A DNA stretch of 14,085 bases, taken from positions 1 through 14,085 of the forward strand of contig CBDUUP010000081.1 of NCBI GenBank assembly GCA_965370435.1. The letters run 5' to 3'. This stretch comes from CBDUUP01 sp965370435. Its GTDB lineage: Bacteria; Chloroflexota; Anaerolineae; Anaerolineales; UBA11579. Below are positions 1 through 7,302 of the stretch, piece after piece. The notes below the pieces were generated by a model that saw only the letters and a program-made list of their open reading frames with translations, did not search any database and was not told where the DNA came from. Each line of letters starts with the position of its first letter. Position 1 is the first letter of the stretch. A program made the position numbers and the translations under genes.

Positions 1-381
1 CCTTATTGGAACCCAGGGTTTCTTGTGAGTCCAAACCCATACGCTCCGGATCATGCCAAAGGCAAAAACGATTCCAATAGAGGTAAATAGCGTCCATCTG
101 ACCAAGGGAGTCCAAAGTCGTTCGTCTGCTCGACTAATATGGCATTGCTGACAGGGGTCTTTCTCGGGAGGAGGCAGCACACCAATTTCTGTGGTTCGTC
201 TTTCGCTCTCTGGTGCTATCTCTTCAAGGCGATCCCAATCCGAACGAAAAGGGTTGAATTGTAGCGTTGCACTGTCTTTTGCTTTTGTGGTTTGAGGATA
301 GACAGTGACTGCGCCAAGTAGGATAAGCCCGAAAATAAAAATCAGGCCAATACGAAGTAGCTGCCGAAAAAAAATACTCAT
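1..381 (-). CDS. Membrane-anchored c-type cytochrome, N-terminal part (cut by window edge)
   Basis: The frame is open from an ATG at 379-381 to the left edge, giving 127 codons with no stop. It is preceded by a good ribosome binding site (AAGGGA, 6 nt spacing). Seen directly: an uncleaved-signal-like membrane helix at about residues 8-27, a polar segment, one CxxCH heme c motif (CQQCH, residues 77-81), a second membrane helix at about 93-111, and a basic tail ending HKKPWVPIR. One heme motif between two helices suggests the N-terminus of a membrane cytochrome subunit of a respiratory complex, with heme c attached on the outer face. A fusion to a cytochrome b-like domain further left is an inference. 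It lies downstream of a two-component operon on the same strand but behind a terminator, so it is probably a separate transcription unit. The heme motif is clear; the family is not settled. Confidence 0.72.
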   Translation of the reverse strand, partial: MSIFFRQLLRIGLIFIFGLILLGAVTVYPQTTKAKDSATLQFNPFRSDWDRLEEIAPESERRTTEIGVLPPPEKDPCQQCHISRADERLWTPLVRWTLFTSIGIVFAFGMIRSVWVWTHKKPWVPIR

Positions 382-405
382 TTGTAATCCCTTGAAAAAT
401 CCTGG

Positions 406-434
406 GTAATAAATAATTTGCTCTGATGTCACAA
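406..434 (-). promoter_or_regulatory. Candidate promoter of the cytochrome gene
   Basis: On the minus strand TTGTGA (429-434) and TATTAC (406-411) are 17 nt apart. This places a transcript start about 20 nt before the ATG at 381, leaving room for the AAGGGA ribosome binding site. The -10 box is only a partial match. The TGTGA half-site resembles half of a CRP/FNR-class box, but the second half is poor, so no regulator is claimed. Confidence 0.35.
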
Positions 435-500
435 TACCTAATATTTCCTTTTATGTCATCCGGCACAAAACTGAAAATGCCAATATTGCGCGCCCTGAAT

Positions 501-537
501 AACAAAAATAAAGACCCTACCTTGGAGTAGGGTCTTT
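501..537 (-). terminator. Intrinsic terminator of the kinase/regulator operon
   Basis: A perfect 11-bp inverted repeat (510-520 with 527-537) encloses a 6-nt loop. On the minus strand it is followed by a T-rich tract (TATTTTTGTT, 510-501). It lies about 20 nt past the stop codon of the response regulator gene, which ends at 557, and separates that operon from the cytochrome gene. Confidence 0.85.
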
Positions 538-556
538 CGCTTGGTTGCTGCCTCAC

Positions 557-1207
557 TCAGATTTCAATGATCTTCTTCTGAATAGCATACTTGATTAAAT
601 CGCCCTTGTCGTGTAAATCCAGTTTCTGCATAAGGCTGGAACGATGAGACTGAATAGTTTTTATCGATAGGTGCAATATCTCTGCGATTTCTTTGTTGAT
701 ATAACCCTCTGCGATCAGTTGAAGGATCTCACGCTCTCGAGAGGTCAATGAATTAGCGGAATCTTGTTTAATATCGGACCACCGAAGATAGTCTTCAAGA
801 ACTAATCTAGTGATTGAAGGGGAGAGTACTGCTTCACCTTGGAAAACGGTTCGGATTGCAGATATTAATTCGCTAGCGGCTGCATATTTGAGGACATACC
901 CCATAGCGCCAGCAGCAAGGACTTCGCGAATGTATTCCTCGTTGTCGTGAACGGTTAGGATAAGCACTTTAATGTTGCTGTTATCTCGTTTGATCTGCCG
1001 GGTAGCATCCAATCCATTAAGCAGGGGCATGGCAATATCCATCACAATAACATCAGGGGTAAGTTTGCTCGCAAGGGATACCGCAGCGCGTCCATCTTCC
1101 GCTTCGCCAACAACTACAATATCATCATGATCTTCAAGGAGTGATCGAATCCCTTCACGGAGGATCCTATGATCATCCACTAATAGTATCCGGATTTTTC
1201 TAGTCAT
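557..1207 (-). CDS. NarL/FixJ-family response regulator
   Basis: This is a 216-residue two-domain DNA-binding response regulator, the usual length for the NarL/LuxR class. The receiver domain (about 4-120) has the acidic pair D11-D12, phosphoacceptor D57 in VIVMDIAMP, the switch threonine T85 and K107. A LuxR-type helix-turn-helix occupies about 152-216 (LTSREREILQLIAEG, then NKEIAEILHLSIKTIQSH). All catalytic positions are present, so it should be phosphorylated by the kinase encoded just upstream. Their genes overlap by 4 nt (ATGA), which points to translational coupling. It probably acts as a transcription regulator. The target is unknown; the same-strand cytochrome gene downstream is a candidate only by proximity. 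Confidence 0.93.
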   Translation of the reverse strand: MTRKIRILLVDDHRILREGIRSLLEDHDDIVVVGEAEDGRAAVSLASKLTPDVIVMDIAMPLLNGLDATRQIKRDNSNIKVLILTVHDNEEYIREVLAAGAMGYVLKYAAASELISAIRTVFQGEAVLSPSITRLVLEDYLRWSDIKQDSANSLTSREREILQLIAEGYINKEIAEILHLSIKTIQSHRSSLMQKLDLHDKGDLIKYAIQKKIIEI

Positions 1208-2268
1208 TCAGGTAGTTCCCTTTGCATGAACGGCACACTTACAATTATCCTCGTTCCGTTCCCGGGGGTCGAAGTTACTTCGGCTGTGCCACCAACTAAT
1301 TCGGCACGTTCGATAATTCCGATGAGCCCGAGTTTCTGTTGTTGTACAGCATGATCTGAAACTTGCTGAAGATTAAACCCGAGACCATCATCTAGAATAC
1401 TCAAGCATAATTCGCCATCCTCTTGGGTAAGATTGATGGTTACTGTTGTTGCTTCAGCGTGACGTTCAATATTGTTGATTGCTTCCTGTACAATCCGGTA
1501 AAGCGCGGTTTTTAATTGCGGGGCAATATTGTCTGTTTCATCGGATACATTTACAATAATCTCAGCCCCCATCTTTTCTAAGCAGGTGCGCGCGTACCAA
1601 CGGATGGCGGGAATTAACCCCAAATCATCAAGCATAGATGGACGAAGGCCATAGATTACATTACGTAAATCCTTAAGGGTTTGGGTGGCTAAAATTCGAA
1701 CTTTAGTTAATTGTTGCTTCAGCTCCTCCGGACGTTCTGTAGTCTGATTCTCCACCCTTTCAAGCCCAATAATAAGCATTGAAAGAGCTTGCCCAGTTTC
1801 GTCATGTAATTCTCGGGCAATTCGTTTGCGTTCTTCCTCTTGAACATTAATGGCCCGTTCAGATAAAGCTGCCAATTGTAAAGTTCGGGCTCTTAATTGG
1901 TTGAGCAAATCATCTATTGCTGTGGCTAGTTTTAATATGTCTGGATCAGTATGCGCCATTAATTGCGAGGTTGCTCTTGCTTGATCGCCTTTGATCAGAT
2001 CGACTACCCGACGCAACTGGTAGAGTGGATTTAAAGCATTTTTAATTATTATAAAGTTCGTTAGCACACTTAATATAATACCAATGGTTGAGAAGATAGA
2101 GATCAGCCAAATATCAGCGGCCATGTCGGCAAAATGGTGAGTGGTTAAAGTTCCCCCCACGGCTCCGAAAATGATGATGACAGAATTTCCAATGAATATA
2201 CGATGAAAGATTGAAAGACGGGAAAGTCGATTTCGAATAATTGAGAGAAGGTCGTATTTATCGCTCAT
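1204..2268 (-). CDS. Membrane sensor histidine kinase (HisKA_3 / NarX-LiaS-DegS type)
   Basis: This 354-residue kinase has two membrane helices at about 26-45 and 53-76, separated by only some 8-10 residues, so it has no real extracytoplasmic sensor domain. A HAMP-like linker follows (about 79-130). The HisKA_3 dimerisation/phosphotransfer helix carries the phospho-acceptor H155 in RIARELHDETGQALSML. The HATPase_c domain (about 250-350) shows the N box (QEAINNIERH, 261-270), the G1 box (DDGLGF, 293-298) and a G-rich end (PGNGT). HisKA_3 kinases partner NarL-type regulators, matching the overlapping downstream gene. The short inter-helix loop resembles the intramembrane-sensing class, which senses envelope state or a membrane partner; that is an inference. 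Only a weak AGG lies next to the ATG. Confidence 0.92.
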   Translation of the reverse strand: MSDKYDLLSIIRNRLSRLSIFHRIFIGNSVIIIFGAVGGTLTTHHFADMAADIWLISIFSTIGIILSVLTNFIIIKNALNPLYQLRRVVDLIKGDQARATSQLMAHTDPDILKLATAIDDLLNQLRARTLQLAALSERAINVQEEERKRIARELHDETGQALSMLIIGLERVENQTTERPEELKQQLTKVRILATQTLKDLRNVIYGLRPSMLDDLGLIPAIRWYARTCLEKMGAEIIVNVSDETDNIAPQLKTALYRIVQEAINNIERHAEATTVTINLTQEDGELCLSILDDGLGFNLQQVSDHAVQQQKLGLIGIIERAELVGGTAEVTSTPGNGTRIIVSVPFMQRELPE

Positions 2269-2344
2269 CCTAAAGTAAGTTTATATTCTAGGTTGGAGCA
2301 TCAATGGAAGTTATTGTGAAATAATACACTTTTAATTCGAGTAT

Positions 2345-2373
2345 ATTATAAGATATAACGAGGAATAATACAA
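2345..2373 (-). promoter_or_regulatory. Promoter of the histidine kinase/response regulator operon
   Basis: On the minus strand TTGTAT (2368-2373) is followed 17 nt later by a perfect TATAAT (2345-2350). It lies about 75 nt upstream of the kinase ATG at 2268, in an AT-rich gap. The rest of 2269-2456 shows no gene. Confidence 0.6.
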
Positions 2374-2456
2374 CTTAGATTCAACTATTGACCTTCATAA
2401 AAATCTATTAAGATAATGGCAAGAGATGGCAACCAACCAAACTAAATCGAGTACAA

Positions 2457-2633
2457 ATGGCGGAGAGGCGGTCGGAAGGATTGCGCTTGCTGCAAGAAGG
2501 GAAAATGAGCCAGGCAGCTATCGCCCGTCACCTGGGTGTAAGCGAAGCGGCCGTGAGTAAAAGGAAGAAACTCCTGGCAACCCAAGGAGTTGAAAGCCTG
2601 CAACTGCGTAAAGCCACTGGTCGCCCGCCGCGG
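2457..2633 (+). pseudogene. IS630 transposase, N-terminal helix-turn-helix piece
   Basis: Starting at ATG 2457, 59 residues read as the typical IS630 N-terminus. They begin MAERRSEGLRLLQEGKMSQA, continue with an HTH (AIARHLGVSEAAVSKRKK) and end at GRPPR. Homology stops exactly at 2633. The frame runs on to 2741, but that part is the antisense of the inverted middle piece and has no meaning. Confidence 0.85.
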
Positions 2634-2889
2634 TTTTTTTATCCGGGGCCAATCCCGACTGATCCAGGCTGCGATCAAGCCTTCATCTCGCCCCAGAGTG
2701 CGATTTTCAGGCTTCTGAACATTCCAACCCAGATCATATAATAGGCAGTTGATATAGTTTTGATGATACTTCAGTTCCCATTTCCGTTGGATCAAGGCTT
2801 GGATACGGGCTTGCGTCCAGCGTTCACTGGCAAAACCTGCTGCACGCGCCCCTCTTTCCAGTTCTTCAATCAATTCTGAGAAACTCATC
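2634..2889 (-). pseudogene. IS630 transposase, middle piece, inverted in place
   Basis: Read on the minus strand, about 85 residues run from SFSELIEELERGARAAGF through RWTQARIQALIQRK, LLYDLGWNVQKPE and ending DWPRIKK. In intact IS630 transposases this segment directly follows GRPPR on the same strand, so here it has been flipped. The left breakpoint is sharp: IKK ends at 2634 and GRPPR ends at 2633. The right breakpoint is near 2889. The open frame continues to 2442 only by reading antisense through the N-terminal piece. Confidence 0.83.
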
Positions 2890-2895
2890 ATAGGT

Positions 2896-3186
2896 TTGGA
2901 ACACCTTCGTCATTATCTCAAAGGCCCTTTTATCATGTTTGGGGATCAGTCTCGTTCACATCGTTCAAAACTAATGAAAGCGTATCTAGAACAGCATCCT
3001 GATATTCATGTGGAAAATTTGCCTGCTTATGCACCAGAACTCAACCCGGAAGAATATTGCCAGGGCAATGTCAAACGGCGCATAAAGAAATCGGTATTTT
3101 TCTCCACCGAGGAAATCCGGCAAACTTTGGATCGTGGATTTGCTCGTTTGCGAAAACGCTCTGATATCTTTCTTGGATGTTTTTAA
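2896..3186 (+). pseudogene. IS630 transposase, C-terminal catalytic piece
   Basis: Here 96 residues carry the second and third positions of the DDE triad: the Asp in FIMFGDQSRSHRS and the Glu in YAPELNPEEYCQGNVKRR, followed by the usual basic C-terminal helix. The first Asp region is absent. The TTG at 2896 is only the first in-frame start-like codon, not a real start. Confidence 0.85.
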
Positions 3187-3605
3187 CATGCAGGCCTTGA
3201 CCTTAACCAACTTTGGTGAATATCAATAGGTGGTGAATCACACCGATTTGCCCCTAGATGCTGGGGTGCAGGAAGCTGGTGAGATATGCGATATAACGTC
3301 AAGACAGTCAGGGGGGTGCATATAAAGGGAAAAGCGGTCGTTTTCGGCAAAAACTCTCATATGGAGGGTAACACCAACTTAGCGGAAATTAAAGTGTTTA
3401 GCAGAACTTCGAATCAGTAGGGTGAATGAAGAAGCCGAGTCACCTTTCCAGTTGAATAGATGGTTTGGTGCAATTTTGGTGCAGACCCCATAGAAACTAT
3501 GGAATAAATAGACAATATTTACTATCCAACCACCACATATTTGACTCCGTGGACACAATAGACCCATATAACGGGGTAGACTCTAGTCACTGAGACTTGG
3601 TGTTA
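3187..3605. other. About 420 bp without a recognisable gene
   Basis: This gap lies between the IS630 remnant and the PadR promoter. It contains a small perfect hairpin (CCATAG-AAA-CTATGG, 3488-3502) and a dyad GTTTT-CGGCA-AAAAC (3339-3353). A 62-codon frame on the minus strand (3379-3567) has no family I recognise and no ribosome binding site that I noticed. It may be residual flank of the decayed element. Confidence 0.4.
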
Positions 3606-3623
3606 AAAACGCGTTTTCACCCC

Positions 3624-3652
3624 TTGACAAACTACCTACAATACTATATACT
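3624..3652 (+). promoter_or_regulatory. Sigma70-like promoter of the PadR/ABC operon
   Basis: A perfect TTGACA (3624-3629) and TATACT (3647-3652) are 17 nt apart. The predicted start at about 3659 leaves a leader of only about 19 nt before the ATG at 3678. A 12-bp perfect palindrome, AAAACGCGTTTT (3606-3617), sits just upstream of the -35 box. Confidence 0.82.
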
Positions 3653-3674
3653 TGATATATATATCGAGTATATA
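3645..3674. promoter_or_regulatory. Probable PadR operator (30-bp near-perfect palindrome)
   Basis: Positions 3645-3674 pair as an inverted repeat with 14 of 15 base pairs matching; the only mismatch is 3653/3666. It covers the -10 box and the predicted transcript start, so a bound dimer would block transcription. Location directly before the padR-like gene fits autorepression, the usual PadR arrangement. Binding itself is an inference. Confidence 0.72.
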
Positions 3675-3677
3675 TCT

Positions 3678-4187
3678 ATGAAATATCTCTTCCTCGCCTT
3701 ACTGGCCCAAGCGCCCACCCACGGCTACGATCTCAAGCGGACCTACGAAGAACTCTTCGCCTCGGTCTTGCCTCCCCTGAACGTGGGGCAGATCTACACC
3801 ACTCTGGGTCGGCTGGAGCGGGACGGCCTGGTGCGCGACCAAACCGTAGAGCAGGAAAAACGGCCTGCCAAGCGGGTCTACGAGCTGACCGACGCCGGAA
3901 GGGAAACCCTCCAGGAATGGTTCGCCCGGCCGCTCTCCGGCCCCCGCATCAAGGATAATTTCTACCTCAAGCTGATGAGCGCCCGGATGACCAATATAGT
4001 GACCCCGGGGGAGATCATCGAAACCCAGCGCCGGGAATATCTGCAAACCCTGCATGACCTGAACGCCATGCTGGTTCAGGCCGATGCAACCGGCGAAAAA
4101 ACCACCGAGCTGCTCATTCAAGGCGCCATCTTGCATCTCAAAGCCGATCTGGAGTGGCTGGACTTGTGTGAGGAAACATTTGTATAA
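3678..4187 (+). CDS. PadR-family transcriptional repressor
   Basis: This 169-residue protein has a PadR winged helix-turn-helix at about 1-85 (MKYLFLALLAQAPTHGYDLK, then VGQIYTTLGRLERDGLV and YELTDAGRETLQEWF). A helical C-terminal domain at about 90-169 would mediate dimerisation. The ATG at 3678 is chosen because it matches the family N-terminus; the in-frame TTG at 3597 lies upstream of the promoter and cannot be used. The start has only a weak GAG ribosome site. The stop codon overlaps the ribosome binding site of the ATPase gene 11 nt downstream, so the repressor is the first gene of an efflux operon. PadR proteins usually sense a toxic ligand and derepress the linked pump. Inferred role: ligand-responsive autorepressor of this ABC transporter. 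Confidence 0.92.
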   Translation: MKYLFLALLAQAPTHGYDLKRTYEELFASVLPPLNVGQIYTTLGRLERDGLVRDQTVEQEKRPAKRVYELTDAGRETLQEWFARPLSGPRIKDNFYLKLMSARMTNIVTPGEIIETQRREYLQTLHDLNAMLVQADATGEKTTELLIQGAILHLKADLEWLDLCEETFV

Positions 4188-4198
4188 GGAGTTTCACC

Positions 4199-4936
4199 AT
4201 GGAGTACATTCTACAAACCAAACAAATGACCAAGATTTACCAAAGCAACGGCAGCCAACATCACGCCTTGCGCGAAATTGATTTGACCATCAAGTCTGGA
4301 GAACTGGTGGCTGTGATGGGACCCAGCGGCAGCGGAAAATCCACCCTGCTGCACATCCTGGGCGGCTTGGACAGCCCCACTTCGGGAGAGGTCTACGTGG
4401 CCGGTCACCGGATGGACACCATGCGGGAAGGCAAACGAGCGGTTCTGCGGCGTAAATACGTGGGCTTCGTCTTTCAGTCCTATAATCTCATCGGCAACCT
4501 GAGCGTGGCCGATAACGTCGAACTGCCCGCCTTGATCGCCGGAGCGTCAGTCAAGCAGGCCCGCCAGCGAAGGGACGAACTGTTGACTGACCTGGACGTG
4601 GCCGATAAGGTTCGCAGCATTCCGGCCCAGTTGTCGGGCGGGGAGCGGCAGCGGGTGGCCCTGGCTCGCGCTCTGGTGAACCAGCCCAGGATCTTGCTGG
4701 CCGACGAACCGACCGGCAACCTGGACAGCAAGAACGCCTTTGAGGTGCTGAAACTGCTGCAGCGCTGCCACCAACAAGGACAAACTATCCTGGTTGTGAC
4801 CCATGACCCCAACGTCGCCAGCATCGCCCAACGGATTTTCTTCATGAAGGATGGGCAGATCACCAACGAGACGGTCCTCCAGGAGCAGCACGATACCAAA
4901 GCGCTGCTCTCCCAACTGCTGGATATGGAGGCCTAG
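4199..4936 (+). CDS. ABC transporter ATP-binding protein, MacB/LolD type
   Basis: This 245-residue single nucleotide-binding domain shows Walker A GPSGSGKST (41-49), Q-loop Q93 in FVFQSYNL, signature LSGGERQ (145-151), Walker B ILLADE (165-170), D-loop NLDS and H-loop H202. It is therefore a complete, probably active ATPase. The sequence style (REIDLTIKSGELVAVMGPSG) is typical of the type VII (MacB/LolD/FtsE-like) exporters, in which ATP hydrolysis at the membrane drives extrusion of peptides, lipids or drugs, or mechanotransmission. AAGGAG lies 7 nt before the ATG. The permease gene starts 2 nt after its stop, so the two are certainly co-expressed partners. The substrate cannot be read from the sequence. 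Confidence 0.95.
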   Translation: MEYILQTKQMTKIYQSNGSQHHALREIDLTIKSGELVAVMGPSGSGKSTLLHILGGLDSPTSGEVYVAGHRMDTMREGKRAVLRRKYVGFVFQSYNLIGNLSVADNVELPALIAGASVKQARQRRDELLTDLDVADKVRSIPAQLSGGERQRVALARALVNQPRILLADEPTGNLDSKNAFEVLKLLQRCHQQGQTILVVTHDPNVASIAQRIFFMKDGQITNETVLQEQHDTKALLSQLLDMEA

Positions 4937-4938
4937 CC

Positions 4939-7269
4939 ATGTGGACTGCGATCTGGCGAAAACTACGCGCCGACATCGGCAACTATAAGTTCCAATTCTT
5001 CTTGATCTTGACGGTGTTGACCCTCTCGGCCATGCTGCTGACCATTTCCTTGCTGGTCATGGGCAGCGCCAACGAACCCTGGGAGCGCACCTTTGAAGAG
5101 ACCAATGGACCCCACGTCTGGCTGGTAAGCGGCAGGCATGATCTAGACTTCACTCCGGTGACCGATCTGGCATCGGTGACCGAAACCACCGGAAAGATGC
5201 TCTCGCTTGCCGAACATCCCTTGGTCTTGGGAGATGAGAAGCTCCCAATCTTTCTCTACGCGATGGGAGAAAGGCCATCGGTGGCTCATCCCAAAGTCGC
5301 CGCGGGGCGGTGGCTGGAACCCGATGCCCGTGGTGAGATTGTGCTGGACTACAGCCTGGCGCAATTCTATGCCTTTGAGGTTGGGGATGAGGTGGAGGTT
5401 TTGGGCGCCGACGGCATCCGCAAGCTCAAGGTCGTCGGACTGGCCATCACCGCCCACTGGTTCCCCTACAACGACATCACCAAAGACGTTTCCCCCGGCG
5501 TGGCCTACATCTCCTCCCCTACCCTGATTGAGATCGAACCCGACCCGGCCTACTGGTATTCGGTGATGGGGTTGCGCCTGGATGACCCGGAGACCAGCCA
5601 GGACTTTGTGGATCAGGCCCACGAATTGCTCCTGGGAGATATTCGCCTGGGCATTGAATGGCAATGGGTGAAGGAATTGGCGACCTACGCCAACAATCTC
5701 AATGTCCTGTTCCTGGGGTTCTTCAGTTTGTTGGGATTGGCGGCGGTGGGATTGATCATTGCCAATACCATCGGGGGACAAGTTCTCAGCCAGTTCCGGG
5801 AGATCGGTTTTCTCAAAGCGATTGGATTCAAACCAGAGCAGGTGACCTTCCTATTCCTGGCGGAGCATCTGGTGATCGGGTTGATAGCCGCGGTAATCGG
5901 CATCGGAGCGGGAGTAGTTCTAGCCCCGGGCATCATCAGTTCCATAGCCGAGAACCTCAACACCACTCCCCCGAATCCTTTTTCCCCCGGGCCGTTGGTC
6001 GCCGTTTTCCTGCTGATAGAGGGCGCGGTGGCCTTCTTCACCCTCTTGCCTGCCTGGCAGGGAGGGCGGATTGACACCGTGCAGGCCATCACGGTGGGCT
6101 ACCGGCGGCGGCACCGCCGGAGTTCCTGGATGGCCCGTGCGGCGGGGCTGCTCCGTTTGCCCACCGTGGTTGTATTGGGGGTGAAGGATACTTTCTCCCG
6201 GCCCTCACGGTCGGCTTTGACCCTCGCCGGACTGGTCGTCACTGTCGTTATTGCCATAACTTCCATAAGCGCGGTGGGCACCGGAGACCTCTTGAGCAAA
6301 AGCCGGGTCTATTTCAATGGCACTTCGGCGGATATGAAGGTGGAGCGGAATTTCGTCTCTCTGGAAGACATCCAGTCCGAGATTCTGGATGACCCTCAGG
6401 TAGCCGGTTATTACGAGGAACTGATGCTGTACGGGTTTGCCCCCGGCAAGAGCGACACCCCCATCTTTTACCGTCTCCTGAGCGGGGATTACGAGGAGTT
6501 CGACTTCCAGATCCAGGAAGGGCGCATGATCGAAGCCCCTGGAGAGGCCGTTGTGGGACATGCCATACTGACGCTGCTGGACGCTGAGGTGGGCGATACG
6601 GTCTCCCTGTTGGTGGAGGGAAGTCCCGTCGAAGTGACCCTCGTGGGCCGCCACCTGGAAGGGACCAATGTAGGCAACGTTGTGGTGATGAGCATGGAAA
6701 CCTACCGCCAGCAAGTGGATACCAACGTATTTCCGTTGGTGTATAACTTACGGTTGGTGGATCGCTCGGCGGCGGAAGATCTGCGAAAGGAATGGATAGA
6801 TCATTTCCAAAACCTGGTCAACGTCAGCCTCGTCACCGAGGAGCCGCAGGCCTCTATGATGCAGTTGATCGGCGTCATCACGGGGTTGGGGGCCTTGATG
6901 ATGGTGGTGGCGGGGGTGAACCTGCTCAGCGCTAGCCTCCTAAGCGTCCGGGAACGAGTGCGCGATTTCGGCATCCAGAAGACCTTGGGGCTGACTCCGG
7001 CTCAAATCGCCGGGAGCGTGATGGTAGGCGCCGTCACCCTGGCCTTGATCGCTCTGGTTGTCGGCGTGCCTCTGGGCGTGTGGCTGATGGATATCTTCAT
7101 CGGCCAACTAGGCGTACAGATCGGTCTGGGGCCGGATTTCTACGTCATCGATTGGACGCTGATGAGTGTGCTGCTGCCCGTAATGGCCCTGCTGGCGGTG
7201 GTGAGCAGCGCCATCCCGGCCTATCGCGCCTCCCAACTTGAGGTGTCGGATGCGCTGCGCTATGAATAA
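4939..7269 (+). CDS. ABC transporter permease, FtsX type, two FtsX repeats
   Basis: This 776-residue permease has eight apparent membrane helices at about 19-41, 253-275, 304-330, 352-372, 426-446, 642-670, 692-716 and 740-763. There are two large extracytoplasmic domains (about 45-250 and 450-635). Each half ends in an FtsX core: QFREIGFLKAIGFKPEQV in the first, and RERVRDFGIQKTLGLTPAQI plus the closing PAYRASQLEVSDALRYE in the second. Long two-repeat permeases like this are common partners of single MacB/LolD-type ATPases in Gram-positive-type bacteria and do not need an outer membrane channel. GGAGG lies upstream of the ATG, inside the end of the ATPase gene. It would form an exporter or envelope-stress pump with the ATPase, under PadR control. 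The substrate is unknown. Confidence 0.93.
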   Translation: MWTAIWRKLRADIGNYKFQFFLILTVLTLSAMLLTISLLVMGSANEPWERTFEETNGPHVWLVSGRHDLDFTPVTDLASVTETTGKMLSLAEHPLVLGDEKLPIFLYAMGERPSVAHPKVAAGRWLEPDARGEIVLDYSLAQFYAFEVGDEVEVLGADGIRKLKVVGLAITAHWFPYNDITKDVSPGVAYISSPTLIEIEPDPAYWYSVMGLRLDDPETSQDFVDQAHELLLGDIRLGIEWQWVKELATYANNLNVLFLGFFSLLGLAAVGLIIANTIGGQVLSQFREIGFLKAIGFKPEQVTFLFLAEHLVIGLIAAVIGIGAGVVLAPGIISSIAENLNTTPPNPFSPGPLVAVFLLIEGAVAFFTLLPAWQGGRIDTVQAITVGYRRRHRRSSWMARAAGLLRLPTVVVLGVKDTFSRPSRSALTLAGLVVTVVIAITSISAVGTGDLLSKSRVYFNGTSADMKVERNFVSLEDIQSEILDDPQVAGYYEELMLYGFAPGKSDTPIFYRLLSGDYEEFDFQIQEGRMIEAPGEAVVGHAILTLLDAEVGDTVSLLVEGSPVEVTLVGRHLEGTNVGNVVVMSMETYRQQVDTNVFPLVYNLRLVDRSAAEDLRKEWIDHFQNLVNVSLVTEEPQASMMQLIGVITGLGALMMVVAGVNLLSASLLSVRERVRDFGIQKTLGLTPAQIAGSVMVGAVTLALIALVVGVPLGVWLMDIFIGQLGVQIGLGPDFYVIDWTLMSVLLPVMALLAVVSSAIPAYRASQLEVSDALRYE

Positions 7270-7302
7270 TAGGATACACATCGCCATCCAGTAAAAAATA
7301 TT

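Larger units (their letters stand above)
2457..3186 (+). mobile_element. Degenerate IS630-family insertion sequence with an internally inverted transposase gene
   Basis: Three consecutive pieces match successive parts of one IS630-type transposase. The outer two read on the plus strand and the middle one on the minus strand. The first DDE aspartate segment, normally between the middle and C-terminal pieces, is missing (roughly 80-110 residues, judged from usual family length). The element cannot encode an active transposase. I could not find convincing terminal inverted repeats or the expected TA target duplication, so the outer limits given are those of the coding remnants only. Confidence 0.85.

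Noticed and set aside
429..434. CRP/FNR-type operator before the cytochrome gene
   Set aside because: Only one half-site (TGTGA) is acceptable; the partner half does not match.
224..556. 110-codon minus-strand frame upstream of the response regulator terminator
   Set aside because: It overlaps the cytochrome frame out of register, runs through a perfect terminator hairpin and has no family resemblance. The CxxCH frame starting at 381 has a proper ribosome site.
2442..2891. 149-codon minus-strand frame as an independent gene
   Set aside because: Only 2634-2889 is meaningful, as the inverted middle piece of the IS630 transposase. The rest is antisense of the N-terminal piece.
2388..3204. TTGACCTT direct repeat at 2388-2395 and 3197-3204 as an IS target duplication
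   Set aside because: IS630 elements duplicate TA, not 8 bp, and no inverted terminal repeats accompany it. It is likely chance.
3379..3567. 62-codon minus-strand frame
   Set aside because: No recognisable motif and no ribosome binding site noticed, in a region of decayed sequence.
3597..3677. Upstream start for the PadR gene at TTG 3597
   Set aside because: It precedes the -35 and -10 boxes, so the codons would not be transcribed from the evident promoter. The family N-terminus begins at 3678.
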